Assembly: GCF_015477775.1 (NCBI RefSeq)
Contig: NZ_JADLQO010000021.1
Span: 1 to 64,000 of the forward strand
Length of the DNA: 64,000 nucleotides
Reading direction: 5' to 3'
Origin: Nocardia abscessus
Lineage (GTDB): Bacteria; Actinomycetota; Actinomycetes; Mycobacteriales; Mycobacteriaceae
Shown here one piece after another: positions 1 to 7,548 of this stretch. The notes below the pieces were generated by a model that saw only the letters and a list, made by a program, of their open reading frames with translations, had not been told where the DNA came from and made no database searches. The position numbers were made by a program, and so were the translations under genes. Positions within the stretch are counted from its first letter, which is position 1; each line of letters begins with the position of its first letter.

Positions 1-1
1 C

Positions 2-127
2 TACGTCCTCGACGGAGCACTCATGCCAGGCAACACCGCCGCATGCAACCCCTCGATGACCATCGCCGCCATCGCCGAACGCGCACTCGACAACATCGTC
101 ACCCACGACATCGACACCCTGATCTGA
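2..127 (+). CDS. GMC-family oxidoreductase, C-terminal end only
   Basis: Only the last 41 codons lie in the window; the gene enters from the left edge. The translated tail contains LDGALMPGNTAACNPSMTIA followed by AERALD. This is the conserved C-terminal block of GMC flavoenzymes of the cholesterol oxidase/choline dehydrogenase type, where the NPSMTI stretch lies at the FAD and substrate pocket. The closest pattern I know is actinobacterial cholesterol oxidase-like proteins, but with so little sequence the substrate cannot be assigned. It ends 34 bases before the secreted hydrolase gene on the same strand, so the two could be co-transcribed. Confidence 0.75.
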   Translation, partial: YVLDGALMPGNTAACNPSMTIAAIAERALDNIVTHDIDTLI

Positions 128-161
128 CTCGCGCAATTCCGTCGACGGAGAGGTGATAATT

Positions 162-1553
162 GTGAAGCCTTCTGCAATGGCTCCTGAGAGTTCTGTCCTT
201 GTAGTCTCCCGCAAGCGAATTCGGCGGCGTGCTCGTCGTCGCGGGGCAGCGTTGGCCGCCGCCCTCGTACTCGCGGCCGGCTCTGCCGCGGTCGTGGGCC
301 CGGGAGATACCGCGGTGGCTCGGGCGCAGCCTTCCGGGTGCGGCGGGGAACATTTCGTGGCGTCGTGGACGGCGAGCCCGACCGATTCGGTGACTCCCGT
401 CGATGCGGCCGGAGGGCCGATTCCACTCGCGGTCGACGACCAGACTTTTCGGATGGTCATCACTCCGCATCTGGGTGGGTCGCGACTGCGCCTGCATCTG
501 ACCAACCGGTTCGGGCTGACGCCGGTCACATTCGCACAGGTGAGCATCGCCAACCAATTATCGGGCGCGGCGGTGGCGGATGCGGCGCCGGTGCTGTTCG
601 GCGGGCAGGCAGCCGTCACCCTGCCCGCCGGAGCCGATGTCGTCAGCGATCCGGTGCCGTTCACTGTCGCCGCATTCGCCCCGGTGGCGGTCAGTATTCA
701 CGTTCCCGATCCGGCGGGGCCGCCGACCAAACACTGGAATGCCAACGCCACCTCGTTCTACTCTCCTGCCGGTAGCGGTGATCTCACCGGGCAGCCAGGC
801 GCCGACGGATTCTCCTCCACGACCGGTTCCTGGTTGTATGTCACCGCTCTGGACGTGCTCGCACCCGCCGAAACCCGTGCGGTGGTGGCGTTCGGGGACT
901 CCATCACCGATGGTTTCGTGGGCGCCAACGCGTTGAGCGTGCCGGTCGATCGTGGCGTCGCCGACACCAATGGACGCTATCCCGACGTTCTGCAGCGGCG
1001 GCTGGACAACGCGGGCATTCCGGTCTCGGTGGTCAACGCCGGAATCGGCAGCAATCGCGTGCTCACCAGTGGCGAGCCGCTTCTTCTCGGTCCGAGCGGG
1101 CTGTCGCGCTTCGAACGCGACGCACTCGGACAAGCCGGTGTCGGTGGAGTTCTGGTGCAGGAGGGAATCAACGATCTCGGACTTCCGCCGCCCGCCGATG
1201 CCGCGTCGATGATTGCGGGATACGAGAAACTCATCACCACAGCGCACCGGCACGGCAAGAAGATCTGGCTGGGAACACTGCTTCCCGCCTCCGACGCCCT
1301 CGTCGACGGCGAACTCCTGGCGCCCCGCAGCGAGACCGCCCGGCAGCAGATCAACGCCTGGATACGCAACCAGAACCTCGCCGACGGCATCGTCGACTTC
1401 GATGCCGCCCTGCGCGATCCTGCCGACCCGTCCGTGCTCCGAGCGGTCTATTCGAGCCCGGATCGCCTGCACCCCAGCCTCGCGGGATACCGGGCGATGG
1501 CCGAGACGATCGACCTCGCCCTGCTCGGCGCCTCCCCATCACCCGCCTGCTGA
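162..1553 (+). CDS. secreted SGNH/GDSL-family hydrolase
   Basis: Esterase/lipase-type serine hydrolase predicted to act outside the cytoplasm. The N-terminus has an arginine-rich n-region (RKRIRRRARRRG), a hydrophobic Ala/Leu/Val stretch and a cleavage-like region before the mature CGGEHFVASWTASP. The four SGNH blocks are visible: GDSITDG (nucleophile Ser), NAGIGSNRVL (oxyanion Gly), GINDL (Asn) and DRLHPS (Asp-x-x-His). Length (~463 aa) suits the large actinobacterial SGNH group with an N-terminal beta domain. The frame is open from a GTG at 153, but the GTG at 162 has GGAGAGG at a better distance, so I chose it; an ATG at 177 is also possible. The real substrate is unknown. Confidence 0.88.
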   Translation: MKPSAMAPESSVLVVSRKRIRRRARRRGAALAAALVLAAGSAAVVGPGDTAVARAQPSGCGGEHFVASWTASPTDSVTPVDAAGGPIPLAVDDQTFRMVITPHLGGSRLRLHLTNRFGLTPVTFAQVSIANQLSGAAVADAAPVLFGGQAAVTLPAGADVVSDPVPFTVAAFAPVAVSIHVPDPAGPPTKHWNANATSFYSPAGSGDLTGQPGADGFSSTTGSWLYVTALDVLAPAETRAVVAFGDSITDGFVGANALSVPVDRGVADTNGRYPDVLQRRLDNAGIPVSVVNAGIGSNRVLTSGEPLLLGPSGLSRFERDALGQAGVGGVLVQEGINDLGLPPPADAASMIAGYEKLITTAHRHGKKIWLGTLLPASDALVDGELLAPRSETARQQINAWIRNQNLADGIVDFDAALRDPADPSVLRAVYSSPDRLHPSLAGYRAMAETIDLALLGASPSPAC

Positions 1554-1586
1554 CGATCCCCGCAGTGCCGGCGGGACGCGCGGTTG

Positions 1587-2201
1587 TCAGTCGTCGCGAG
1601 GGGCGAATTCGAGTTCGGCGGGCAACGATTCGGCACCCGGGTCCGGCTGCAGATCGGCGCTGTTGAACACCATGGCCAGGCACAGATAGGAGCCGGTGAC
1701 GAACATGAGCTCCATGAGCTGCCGGGTATCGAGGTGCGCGCCGAGTTCGGTCCAGGTGTCGCCGTCGATGCGGTGCCGGTCCATCAGCTGGTCGGCGGCG
1801 GTCAGTAACAGCCGTTCCAGCCGCGTCCAGAGATCGGCGCTCGGGTCTTGCCGGACCGCGGCGATCTGCGCGGGGGACAGGCCCGCTCGCAGACCGATGC
1901 GCACGTGCTGTTCCCATTCGTAGCGCGAGCCGCTGCGCCAAGCCACGCGCAGGATGACCAGTTCACGACACCGTGGGTCCAGGGTCGCGCGCTCGAGGAG
2001 CAGGCCGTTGTAGGTGAGCCACGCGGCGGCGAGCTCGGGATGGTGTCCGAGCAGTCCCAGCACATTGGGCAGGGGAGGGGCGTCGGGTTCGCCGGACAGG
2101 TAACGGTCGGCCATGGTCAGCCGTCCGCGCAGCATCTCACGCGCCTGCTCGTCCCACTGGTCGATCGGCAGCGGTGGTAACCGCGGCTCGGACTCCGTCA
2201 T
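1587..2201 (-). CDS. carboxymuconolactone decarboxylase-like (CMD/AhpD fold) protein
   Basis: 204-aa all-helical protein with the CMD-family core: a helix pair followed by RELVILRVAWRSGSRYEWEQHVRIGLRAGLS (about residues 80-110) and a second helix pair. The Cys-x-x-Cys of peroxidase-active AhpD is absent; the equivalent segment reads RYEWEQH. A thiol peroxidase role is therefore unlikely and a decarboxylase/lactone-type or unknown activity is more plausible. Such 180-200 aa single-domain proteins often sit beside steroid or aromatic catabolic genes. The gene is followed downstream by the convergent SGNH hydrolase gene and preceded by a TetR gene on the same strand (85-base gap), so TetR and CMD may share a transcript. 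Confidence 0.8.
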   Translation of the reverse strand: MTESEPRLPPLPIDQWDEQAREMLRGRLTMADRYLSGEPDAPPLPNVLGLLGHHPELAAAWLTYNGLLLERATLDPRCRELVILRVAWRSGSRYEWEQHVRIGLRAGLSPAQIAAVRQDPSADLWTRLERLLLTAADQLMDRHRIDGDTWTELGAHLDTRQLMELMFVTGSYLCLAMVFNSADLQPDPGAESLPAELEFAPRDD

Positions 2202-2286
2202 ATCGTCGGCCCCTACCGGCAGAGGCGAACGATCGTAATGCTGTGCACCCGCACAGAATAGGCTTGTTCGCAGTTCGCGACCAAGG

Positions 2287-2910
2287 TCAGGATCGGCCGC
2301 GCCCCGCGGCGCGGACCCTTCCGGGGCTGCGTTCGCCTTCCACGCTGCGCAGGAATTCTTCGATCAAAGCGATCGTCTCGGTGTGGCCGGTATCGATGTC
2401 GAAGGACTCCTCCATGCGCAGGAAACGCGAGATGCTGGACATCAGCATGACGACGGTGGTCGGTGTCCACATGGCCGCGACGGCCGGGTAACCGCGAAGG
2501 ATATTCCCGACGGCCTCGAGTTGCAGGAGGCGGAATCGTCGTGAGGACTGGGCGATCTCGGCCCTGATCGTCTTGCGGTGGTTGGCCATGGAGACGAATT
2601 CCATGGTGAGCGCGGTTTGCGACTGGTCGTGGATGGCCTCCCACAGCGCCCACAGCGGCTGCGCGGCTTCGAGGGCCTCGCGCTGGCGCTGGTAGCTGCG
2701 CTCGGCGCCGCGGCGGAAAAGCTCGACGAACAGGTTGTCCATGGTGTCGTAGTAGTAGTACACCAGCCCGGGGTTGACCCCTGCCCTGGCCGCGAGGCGC
2801 CGTGAGCTGACGGCGGCGTAGCCCTCTTCGAGCATGATCTGCTCGGCCGCGTCCAGCAGTGCGACGCGGGTGGCCGCACTGTGGGCACGGCTCGCCCGTT
2901 CCACCTTCAT
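2287..2910 (-). CDS. TetR-family transcriptional regulator
   Basis: 207-aa regulator with an N-terminal TetR helix-turn-helix: AATRVALLDAAEQIMLEEGY, then AVSSRRLAARAGVNPGLVYYYYDTMDNLFVELF. The ligand-binding half is divergent, as usual. The frame is open further upstream to 2949, but the ATG at 2910 is preceded by a GGAGGGAGG-type site and gives the usual short N-terminal arm. It is transcribed away from the ten-gene oxygenase operon that starts near 3181, and the shared intergenic region holds a strong promoter followed by tandem 17-bp repeats. The simplest reading is a local repressor of that operon, released by a pathway metabolite; this is inference. Confidence 0.9.
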   Translation of the reverse strand: MKVERASRAHSAATRVALLDAAEQIMLEEGYAAVSSRRLAARAGVNPGLVYYYYDTMDNLFVELFRRGAERSYQRQREALEAAQPLWALWEAIHDQSQTALTMEFVSMANHRKTIRAEIAQSSRRFRLLQLEAVGNILRGYPAVAAMWTPTTVVMLMSSISRFLRMEESFDIDTGHTETIALIEEFLRSVEGERSPGRVRAAGRGRS

Positions 2911-3073
2911 CGCCTGCCGCCTCCCTCCGCTTTCGCTGCCCGGCACCACGGATGAGTGCCCGGTCCGCGGCCCGGCTCGCGCCGCCGCTCGATCATAGGG
3001 CTGCCATGGCCGTTTCCGGGCTCACGGTCGCGGGCCCATGGTCGAAGGGACGCGCTTTCCACTCTGTCAAGCC

Positions 3074-3103
3074 TTGACATTGTGCTCCGACCAGCCCTAT
3101 AAC
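3074..3103 (+). promoter_or_regulatory. sigma-70-type promoter of the Rieske operon
   Basis: A consensus -35 TTGACA (3074-3079) is followed after 18 bases by TATAAC (3098-3103). This is much closer to consensus than is usual in GC-rich actinobacteria. A start around 3110 would place the tandem repeats at about -5 to +28, the classic position for a repressor to block initiation or clearance. Confidence 0.7.
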
Positions 3104-3104
3104 C

Positions 3105-3138
3105 TTAACCAGTCGATCAAATTAACCACTTGATCAAA
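3105..3138 (+). promoter_or_regulatory. tandem 17-bp repeats, probable TetR operator
   Basis: TTAACCAGTCGATCAAA (3105-3121) is followed directly by TTAACCACTTGATCAAA (3122-3138), with 15 of 17 positions identical. The pair also forms an inverted repeat: GATCAA at 3115-3120 and TTGATC at 3130-3135. The repeats start two bases past the -10 box. They lie between the divergent TetR gene and the oxygenase operon, so the TetR at 2287-2910 is the likely binder. The TTG that opens the reductase frame at 3130 lies inside the second repeat, which argues against it being the true start codon. Confidence 0.6.
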
Positions 3139-3180
3139 CTTCTCGGGCCGGCCCTTCCGGCGAACCGAATGGAGAGCGCG

Positions 3181-4224
3181 GTGCCGATTCCAGCGGAGGA
3201 AGCCACGCTCCGGCGTGGCACCCGGACGCACGCGGTGCGCGTGGCCGAGGTGCGCGCCGAGACCGCCGATGCCCGCTCGTTCGTCCTCGACATCCCACCG
3301 CGACTCGCGGCCGAGTACACGTATCGGGCGGGGCAGTTCCTCACGCTGCGGGTGCGGATCGGTGCGGAGGTCCATCACCGGTCCTACTCGATGTCCTCCT
3401 CACCGGTGACCGATCCGCACCCGCAGATCACCGTCAAGCGAATACCGCAGGGGCTGGTGTCGACCTGGCTCACCGAACAGGTGCGTCCCGGCGACACCGT
3501 GGAAGTCACTGTCCCGATGGGCACGTTCGTCTTGCCCGACTCCGAGCGCGACATCGTCACCTTCGCGGCGGGAAGCGGTGTCACTCCGGTGTTCTCGATC
3601 GTCAAGACGGCGCTGGCCACCACCACGCGCCGGGTGCGCCTGTGCTACGCCAACCGCGACCGCGACTCGATCATCTTCGGAACCGGCCTGGCCGAACTCG
3701 CCGCGCGTCACCCCCGTCGGCTGACCGTCGTGCACCACATCGACGCCGAATCCGGTCTGCTGACCGCCGAACGGATCAGCGAAATATTCCCTGGCACCGG
3801 CGACCACGAGCACTTCCTGTGCGGCCCGGCGCCTTTTATGGACGTCGTGCGCGCGGGCCTGTCGGAGGGCGGTGTTCCGGACGAGCGCGTGCACGTCGAA
3901 CGCTTCACCACCGGCGAAGCAGATGCTCCCGAGGAGCCTGCCGACGGCGAGCCCGCGCAGGTCACCATCCGCTGCGGACGCCGGACCGCCACCGGCGAGC
4001 ACCGCGGCGGCACCACCGTCCTGCAGGTGGCGCGAGCCCTGGGCCTGCGCCCGCCCTCCTCCTGCGAGACGGGCAACTGCGCGACCTGCATCGCACGCGT
4101 GGTCGAAGGCAGTGCGGTGATGCGCAACAACGAGGTGCTCACCGCGGAGGAAATCGCCGACGGCTGGGTGCTCACCTGCCAGGCCGTCCCGACCGGCCCG
4201 CTGCTGCGGGTCGACTACGACTAG
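3181..4224 (+). CDS. NAD(P)H reductase with FAD and [2Fe-2S] domains (oxygenase electron supplier)
   Basis: Class IA-type reductase moving electrons from NAD(P)H through FAD to a C-terminal plant-type [2Fe-2S] cluster, and from there to an oxygenase. FAD-binding motif RSYSMSSSP, NAD-binding GSGVTPVFSIVKTA and LCGPAPFMDVV are in order, followed by cluster ligands CETGNCATC and a final Cys in VLTCQAV. The order FNR then ferredoxin resembles KshB/PaaE-type partners of Rieske oxygenases. The frame opens at 3130, but that codon is inside the operator repeat; GTG 3181 has GGAGAG just upstream (ATG 3169 is the alternative). First gene of the operon; it is the only reductase available for the two Rieske proteins downstream. 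Confidence 0.9.
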   Translation: MPIPAEEATLRRGTRTHAVRVAEVRAETADARSFVLDIPPRLAAEYTYRAGQFLTLRVRIGAEVHHRSYSMSSSPVTDPHPQITVKRIPQGLVSTWLTEQVRPGDTVEVTVPMGTFVLPDSERDIVTFAAGSGVTPVFSIVKTALATTTRRVRLCYANRDRDSIIFGTGLAELAARHPRRLTVVHHIDAESGLLTAERISEIFPGTGDHEHFLCGPAPFMDVVRAGLSEGGVPDERVHVERFTTGEADAPEEPADGEPAQVTIRCGRRTATGEHRGGTTVLQVARALGLRPPSSCETGNCATCIARVVEGSAVMRNNEVLTAEEIADGWVLTCQAVPTGPLLRVDYD

Positions 4225-4235
4225 GAGCGCCACCG

Positions 4236-5009
4236 ATGTCACTGCCGCACACCTCCGAGCGACCGGCCGGGCGGACCGCCGTCGTCACCGGCGGAGCCTC
4301 CGGTATGGGACTGGCCATCTGCCGGCGCCTCGCCGAACGTGGCGACCGGGTGGCAATCCTGGATCTCGACGGCGACGGCGCCGAGCGGGCCGCCGCGGAG
4401 ATCCGCGACGGCGGCGCCGCCGCAGCGGGTTTCGCGGTCGACGTCACCGACCGCGCGGCCGTCGACGATGCGCTGGCCGCGACCCGCGCGGCCTACGGTC
4501 CGGTGGACATCCTGGTCACCAGCGCCGGGCTGGTCGCGTTCGAGCCGTTCACCGACATCTCCCTGGAATCATGGAATCGCGTCGTGGAGGTCAATCTCAC
4601 CGGCACGTTCCAGTGCGTGCAGGCCGTCGTGCCCGACATGCTGGCCCGGCAGTGGGGCCGGATCGTCACCATCTCCTCGTCGAGCGCGCAGCGCGGCTCG
4701 CCGGGGATGGTGCACTACACGGCCTCCAAAGGCGCAGTGATCGCGATGACCAAGGGGCTCGCCCGCGAGTACGCCTCCCGCGGCATCACGGTGAACACGA
4801 TCCCGCCGTCGGGTATCGACACCCCGATGTCGCGTGGTTCGCAGGCGGCCGGACATCTGCCGGACAACGCGACCATGGCGAACGCGATCCCGGTCGGTTT
4901 CCTCGGCACCGGTGACGACATCGCCGCCGCCTGCGCGTTCTTGTGCTCCGAGGACGCCCGATACATCACCGGACAGGTGGTCGGCGTCAACGGCGGCACC
5001 GTCATCTGA
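4236..5009 (+). CDS. short-chain dehydrogenase/reductase (SDR)
   Basis: 257-aa classical SDR. Cofactor motif TGGASGMG near residue 20, NAG-like region reading TSAG, catalytic Ser in TISSSSAQ, and YTASKG supplying Tyr and Lys. The acidic residue in ILDLDGDG after beta-2 suggests NAD(H) preference. It begins 11 bases after the reductase with AGGAG before its ATG, so it is in the same operon. A likely role is oxidation of an alcohol or dihydrodiol formed by the oxygenases; the substrate is not evident. Confidence 0.9.
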   Translation: MSLPHTSERPAGRTAVVTGGASGMGLAICRRLAERGDRVAILDLDGDGAERAAAEIRDGGAAAAGFAVDVTDRAAVDDALAATRAAYGPVDILVTSAGLVAFEPFTDISLESWNRVVEVNLTGTFQCVQAVVPDMLARQWGRIVTISSSSAQRGSPGMVHYTASKGAVIAMTKGLAREYASRGITVNTIPPSGIDTPMSRGSQAAGHLPDNATMANAIPVGFLGTGDDIAAACAFLCSEDARYITGQVVGVNGGTVI

Positions 5010-5041
5010 CCCGTCCCTCACCGCAGAAGTGGAGTACCACG

Positions 5042-6313
5042 ATGACCGACTGGCTCAAGCCGACCGCGGGTAGCTGGACCCAGCACTACCCCGACCTGGG
5101 CACCGGACCGATCTCGTTCGAGGATTCGGTGTCTCCGGAGTTCTTCGAGTTGGAGCGGGAGGCGATTTTCAAGCGTGCCTGGCTGAATGTGGGCCGGGTC
5201 GAGCAGGTTCCGAAGGTGGGTAGTTATTTCACGAAAGAGATCGATGCCGCGCGTACCTCGGTGATCGTGGTGCGTGACCGGGAGCGGCAGGTGCGGGCGT
5301 TTCACAATATCTGCCGTCATCGGGGCAACAAACTGGTCTGGAACGATTTTCCGAAGGAAGAGACCTCCGGGACGTGTCGGCAGTTCACGTGTAAGTATCA
5401 CGGCTGGCGCTATGGGCTCGATGGTGCGTTGTCGTTCGTGCAGCAGGAGAGTGAGTTCTTCGATCTCGACAAGGATCAGTACGGGCTGGCTCCGGTGCAC
5501 TGCGAGGTGTGGGCGGGATTCATCTTCGTCAACCTCGCCGCCCAGCCACCACAAACACTGCGAGAATTCCTCGGCCCCATGGTCACCGCCCTGGAAGGCT
5601 ACCCCTTCGACCGCATGACGGAGTGGTACGAGTTCCGGGCCGAGAACCAGAGCAACTGGAAACTCTTCGCCGATGCCTTCCAGGAGTACTACCACGTGCC
5701 GGGTCTGCACTCGCAGCAGGTTCCCGGCGCGGTGCGCAAGCCGGATGCCGGCTTCACCTGCGCGCATTTCCAGCTCGATGGTCCGCACCGCATGGTCAGC
5801 ACCGGTGGCGCTCGGCGCTGGACGCTGCCCGCCGAGTACATGTACCCGATCGAGCGGGTCACCCACAGCGGGCTGGTGGGCCCGTGGGAGTCCCCGGACA
5901 TCGGTGAGCTGCCGGCGGGGATCAATCCCGGCCGGGTGGAGCCCTGGGGGATCGACAACTTCCAGATCTTCCCCAATATCGAGATCCTGTTCTACCGCGG
6001 CTGGTACCTGCTCTATCGCTACTGGCCCACCTCGTACAACACCCACCTGTTCGAGGGCATGCTGTGCTTCCAGCCGGCCGACACCGTGCGCAAACGCGTC
6101 GAGCACGAGGTGGCCTCGGTCGTGTTCAAGGAGTTCGCGTTGCAGGACGCGGGCATGCTGACCGGTACCCAGACCGCGCTGGAGCAGGCATACCGCACCG
6201 CGAACGTCACCGACTACCCGGTCAACGACCAGGAGATCCTGGTGCGGCACTTCCACAAGGTCGTGGCCGACTGGGTGAACGACTACCGCGGCGAGCGCGT
6301 GGGGGCCCGGTGA
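5042..6313 (+). CDS. Rieske non-heme iron oxygenase, large (alpha) subunit A
   Basis: 423-aa ring-hydroxylating-type oxygenase. Rieske [2Fe-2S] ligands are C91, H93, C117 and H120. The spacing C-x-H-x23-C-x2-H is longer than the common 15-17 residues, because of the NDFPKEETSGTCRQ insertion. The mononuclear iron site is EYYHVPGLH, giving H218 and H223, with D211 as probable bridging residue. No classical beta subunit follows; instead a 111-aa protein starts at the overlapping TGATG. Residues ~31-192 are almost identical at DNA level to the second oxygenase (7549-8823), whereas the catalytic halves are only moderately similar, so the two probably hydroxylate different substrates or positions. 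Confidence 0.92.
   Translation: MTDWLKPTAGSWTQHYPDLGTGPISFEDSVSPEFFELEREAIFKRAWLNVGRVEQVPKVGSYFTKEIDAARTSVIVVRDRERQVRAFHNICRHRGNKLVWNDFPKEETSGTCRQFTCKYHGWRYGLDGALSFVQQESEFFDLDKDQYGLAPVHCEVWAGFIFVNLAAQPPQTLREFLGPMVTALEGYPFDRMTEWYEFRAENQSNWKLFADAFQEYYHVPGLHSQQVPGAVRKPDAGFTCAHFQLDGPHRMVSTGGARRWTLPAEYMYPIERVTHSGLVGPWESPDIGELPAGINPGRVEPWGIDNFQIFPNIEILFYRGWYLLYRYWPTSYNTHLFEGMLCFQPADTVRKRVEHEVASVVFKEFALQDAGMLTGTQTALEQAYRTANVTDYPVNDQEILVRHFHKVVADWVNDYRGERVGAR
5132..5619 (+). repeat. 488-bp near-identical repeat, copy 1 (Rieske domain)
   Basis: By direct reading, 5132-5619 matches 7639-8126 with six mismatches and no gaps. The boundaries are sharp: on both sides similarity drops to that of diverged paralogues. 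The repeat contains many T/A-ending codons compared with the strongly G/C-ending flanks. This pattern fits gene conversion or a recent shared import of the Rieske domain. Confidence 0.9.
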
Positions 6314-6648
6314 TGAGCGGACCCATGCTGCCACCGGCCTTCGCCGAGTTCGAGAAGTTCGCGCCCACCTGGTGCCTGGAGTCCGAGACGGCCCGATGGG
6401 CCCAGCGGCAGGCCAGCACGATGGAGGAGCTCAACGCCTTCTACGACGCGTTCTTCCCCCGCTTGGACGAGGCCATCGTCTATTGCGACAAGTTCCCCCT
6501 CGACGAACTGCCCGACGACGCCCTCAATCTGCTCCACCTCATCTACTCGCTGGTCATGGTGGCGATGGCGGTGGAGATCTTCCAGCAGCCCGCACCGGTC
6601 GACAGCGCCGACGCCTGGCTGGAGCGGGTCGGCGAGCCCACGCCCTGA
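6313..6648 (+). CDS. small oxygenase-linked protein A, unknown family
   Basis: 111-aa, probably all-alpha protein; I do not recognise the family. Its ATG overlaps the stop of oxygenase A (TGATG), implying translational coupling and likely physical association. It is a paralogue of the protein at 8820-9152, which sits in the same position behind oxygenase B. Shared features are LPxxFAxxExFAxxWCLExE, an FYDA..PR segment, FxLDELPDDA and a hydrophobic SxVMVxxxVE helix followed by a QPxxxDS tail. It is too short and has the wrong pattern for the NTF2-like beta subunit of dioxygenases. An accessory, assembly or docking subunit is the best guess. Confidence 0.85.
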   Translation: MSGPMLPPAFAEFEKFAPTWCLESETARWAQRQASTMEELNAFYDAFFPRLDEAIVYCDKFPLDELPDDALNLLHLIYSLVMVAMAVEIFQQPAPVDSADAWLERVGEPTP

Positions 6649-6674
6649 CCGGGCCGAATCCGAAGGACACGATC

Positions 6675-7517
6675 ATGACAACACTCACCGTGGAGAAGCT
6701 GGGCCACGACGTCGGCGCCGAGATCGTCGGCCTCACACCCGACCGGCTCGTGGGAGACCCCGCCGTGCCCGGCGCGATCAAGCAGGCACTCGAGGACAAC
6801 GGCGTCCTCGTCTTCCGGGGCCTGCACCTGGACCCCGAAACCCAGGTCGCGTTCTGCCGCACCCTCGGACCGATCGACACCTCCCCGGGCCACCACCCGG
6901 TCGAGGGAATCTACCGGGTCAGTCTCGACACCTCGAAGAACTCCTCGGCGAGCTACCTGCGCGCCACCTTCGACTGGCACATCGACGGGTGCACACCGGA
7001 GGACGACGCCTACCCGCAGATGGCCACGATGCTGTCCGCGAAGGCCGTGGCCGCCACGGGCGGGGAGACCGAATTCGCCAGCACCTACAAGGCTTACGAC
7101 GATCTGAGCGAGACCGAGCAGAACTATCTGGCGGGGCTGCGGGTGGTGCACTCGCTGGAGGCGTCGCAGCGGCGGATCACGCCGAACCCGACGCCCGAGC
7201 AGCTCGCGGCGTGGCGGCGGCGGCCGGTCCGCGAACACCCGATCGTGTGGACGCACCGGTCCGGACGCCGCTCGCTGGTGCTGGGCGCCTCCGCCGGGGA
7301 GGTGGTGGGCCTGGATGCCGATCGGAGCCGGGCCCTGCTCGACGACCTGCTCGCCCGCAGCACCGCACCGGAGCGGGTGTACCGGCACGAGTGGTCCGTC
7401 GGCGACACCGTGATCTGGGACAACCGCGGCGTGATCCACCGCGCCGCTCCCTATGAGCCCGATTCGCCGCGAGAAATGCTGCGCACCACCGTGCTCGGCG
7501 ACGAACCGATCCAGTGA
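6675..7517 (+). CDS. TauD/TfdA-like Fe(II)/2-oxoglutarate dioxygenase
   Basis: 280-aa member of the TauD/TfdA family. The iron triad is visible as WHIDG (His-x-Asp, about residues 102-104) and the distal His in GVIHRAAPY near residue 256, with a 2-oxoglutarate-binding Arg in PREMLRTTV. Such enzymes hydroxylate unactivated carbons and often cleave C-S, C-O or C-N bonds. It starts 26 bases after small protein A with AAGGA upstream, inside the operon. An oxygenase independent of the reductase thus sits between two reductase-dependent ones, suggesting several hydroxylations on one scaffold. Confidence 0.9.
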   Translation: MTTLTVEKLGHDVGAEIVGLTPDRLVGDPAVPGAIKQALEDNGVLVFRGLHLDPETQVAFCRTLGPIDTSPGHHPVEGIYRVSLDTSKNSSASYLRATFDWHIDGCTPEDDAYPQMATMLSAKAVAATGGETEFASTYKAYDDLSETEQNYLAGLRVVHSLEASQRRITPNPTPEQLAAWRRRPVREHPIVWTHRSGRRSLVLGASAGEVVGLDADRSRALLDDLLARSTAPERVYRHEWSVGDTVIWDNRGVIHRAAPYEPDSPREMLRTTVLGDEPIQ

Positions 7518-7548
7518 CCCTGCCCGACCACAGCACAGGAGAACGACC

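Noticed and set aside
3130..3180. TTG at 3130 as start of the reductase
   Set aside because: It lies inside the tandem operator repeats and only ~20 bases after the predicted transcription start; GTG 3181 has a ribosome-binding site.
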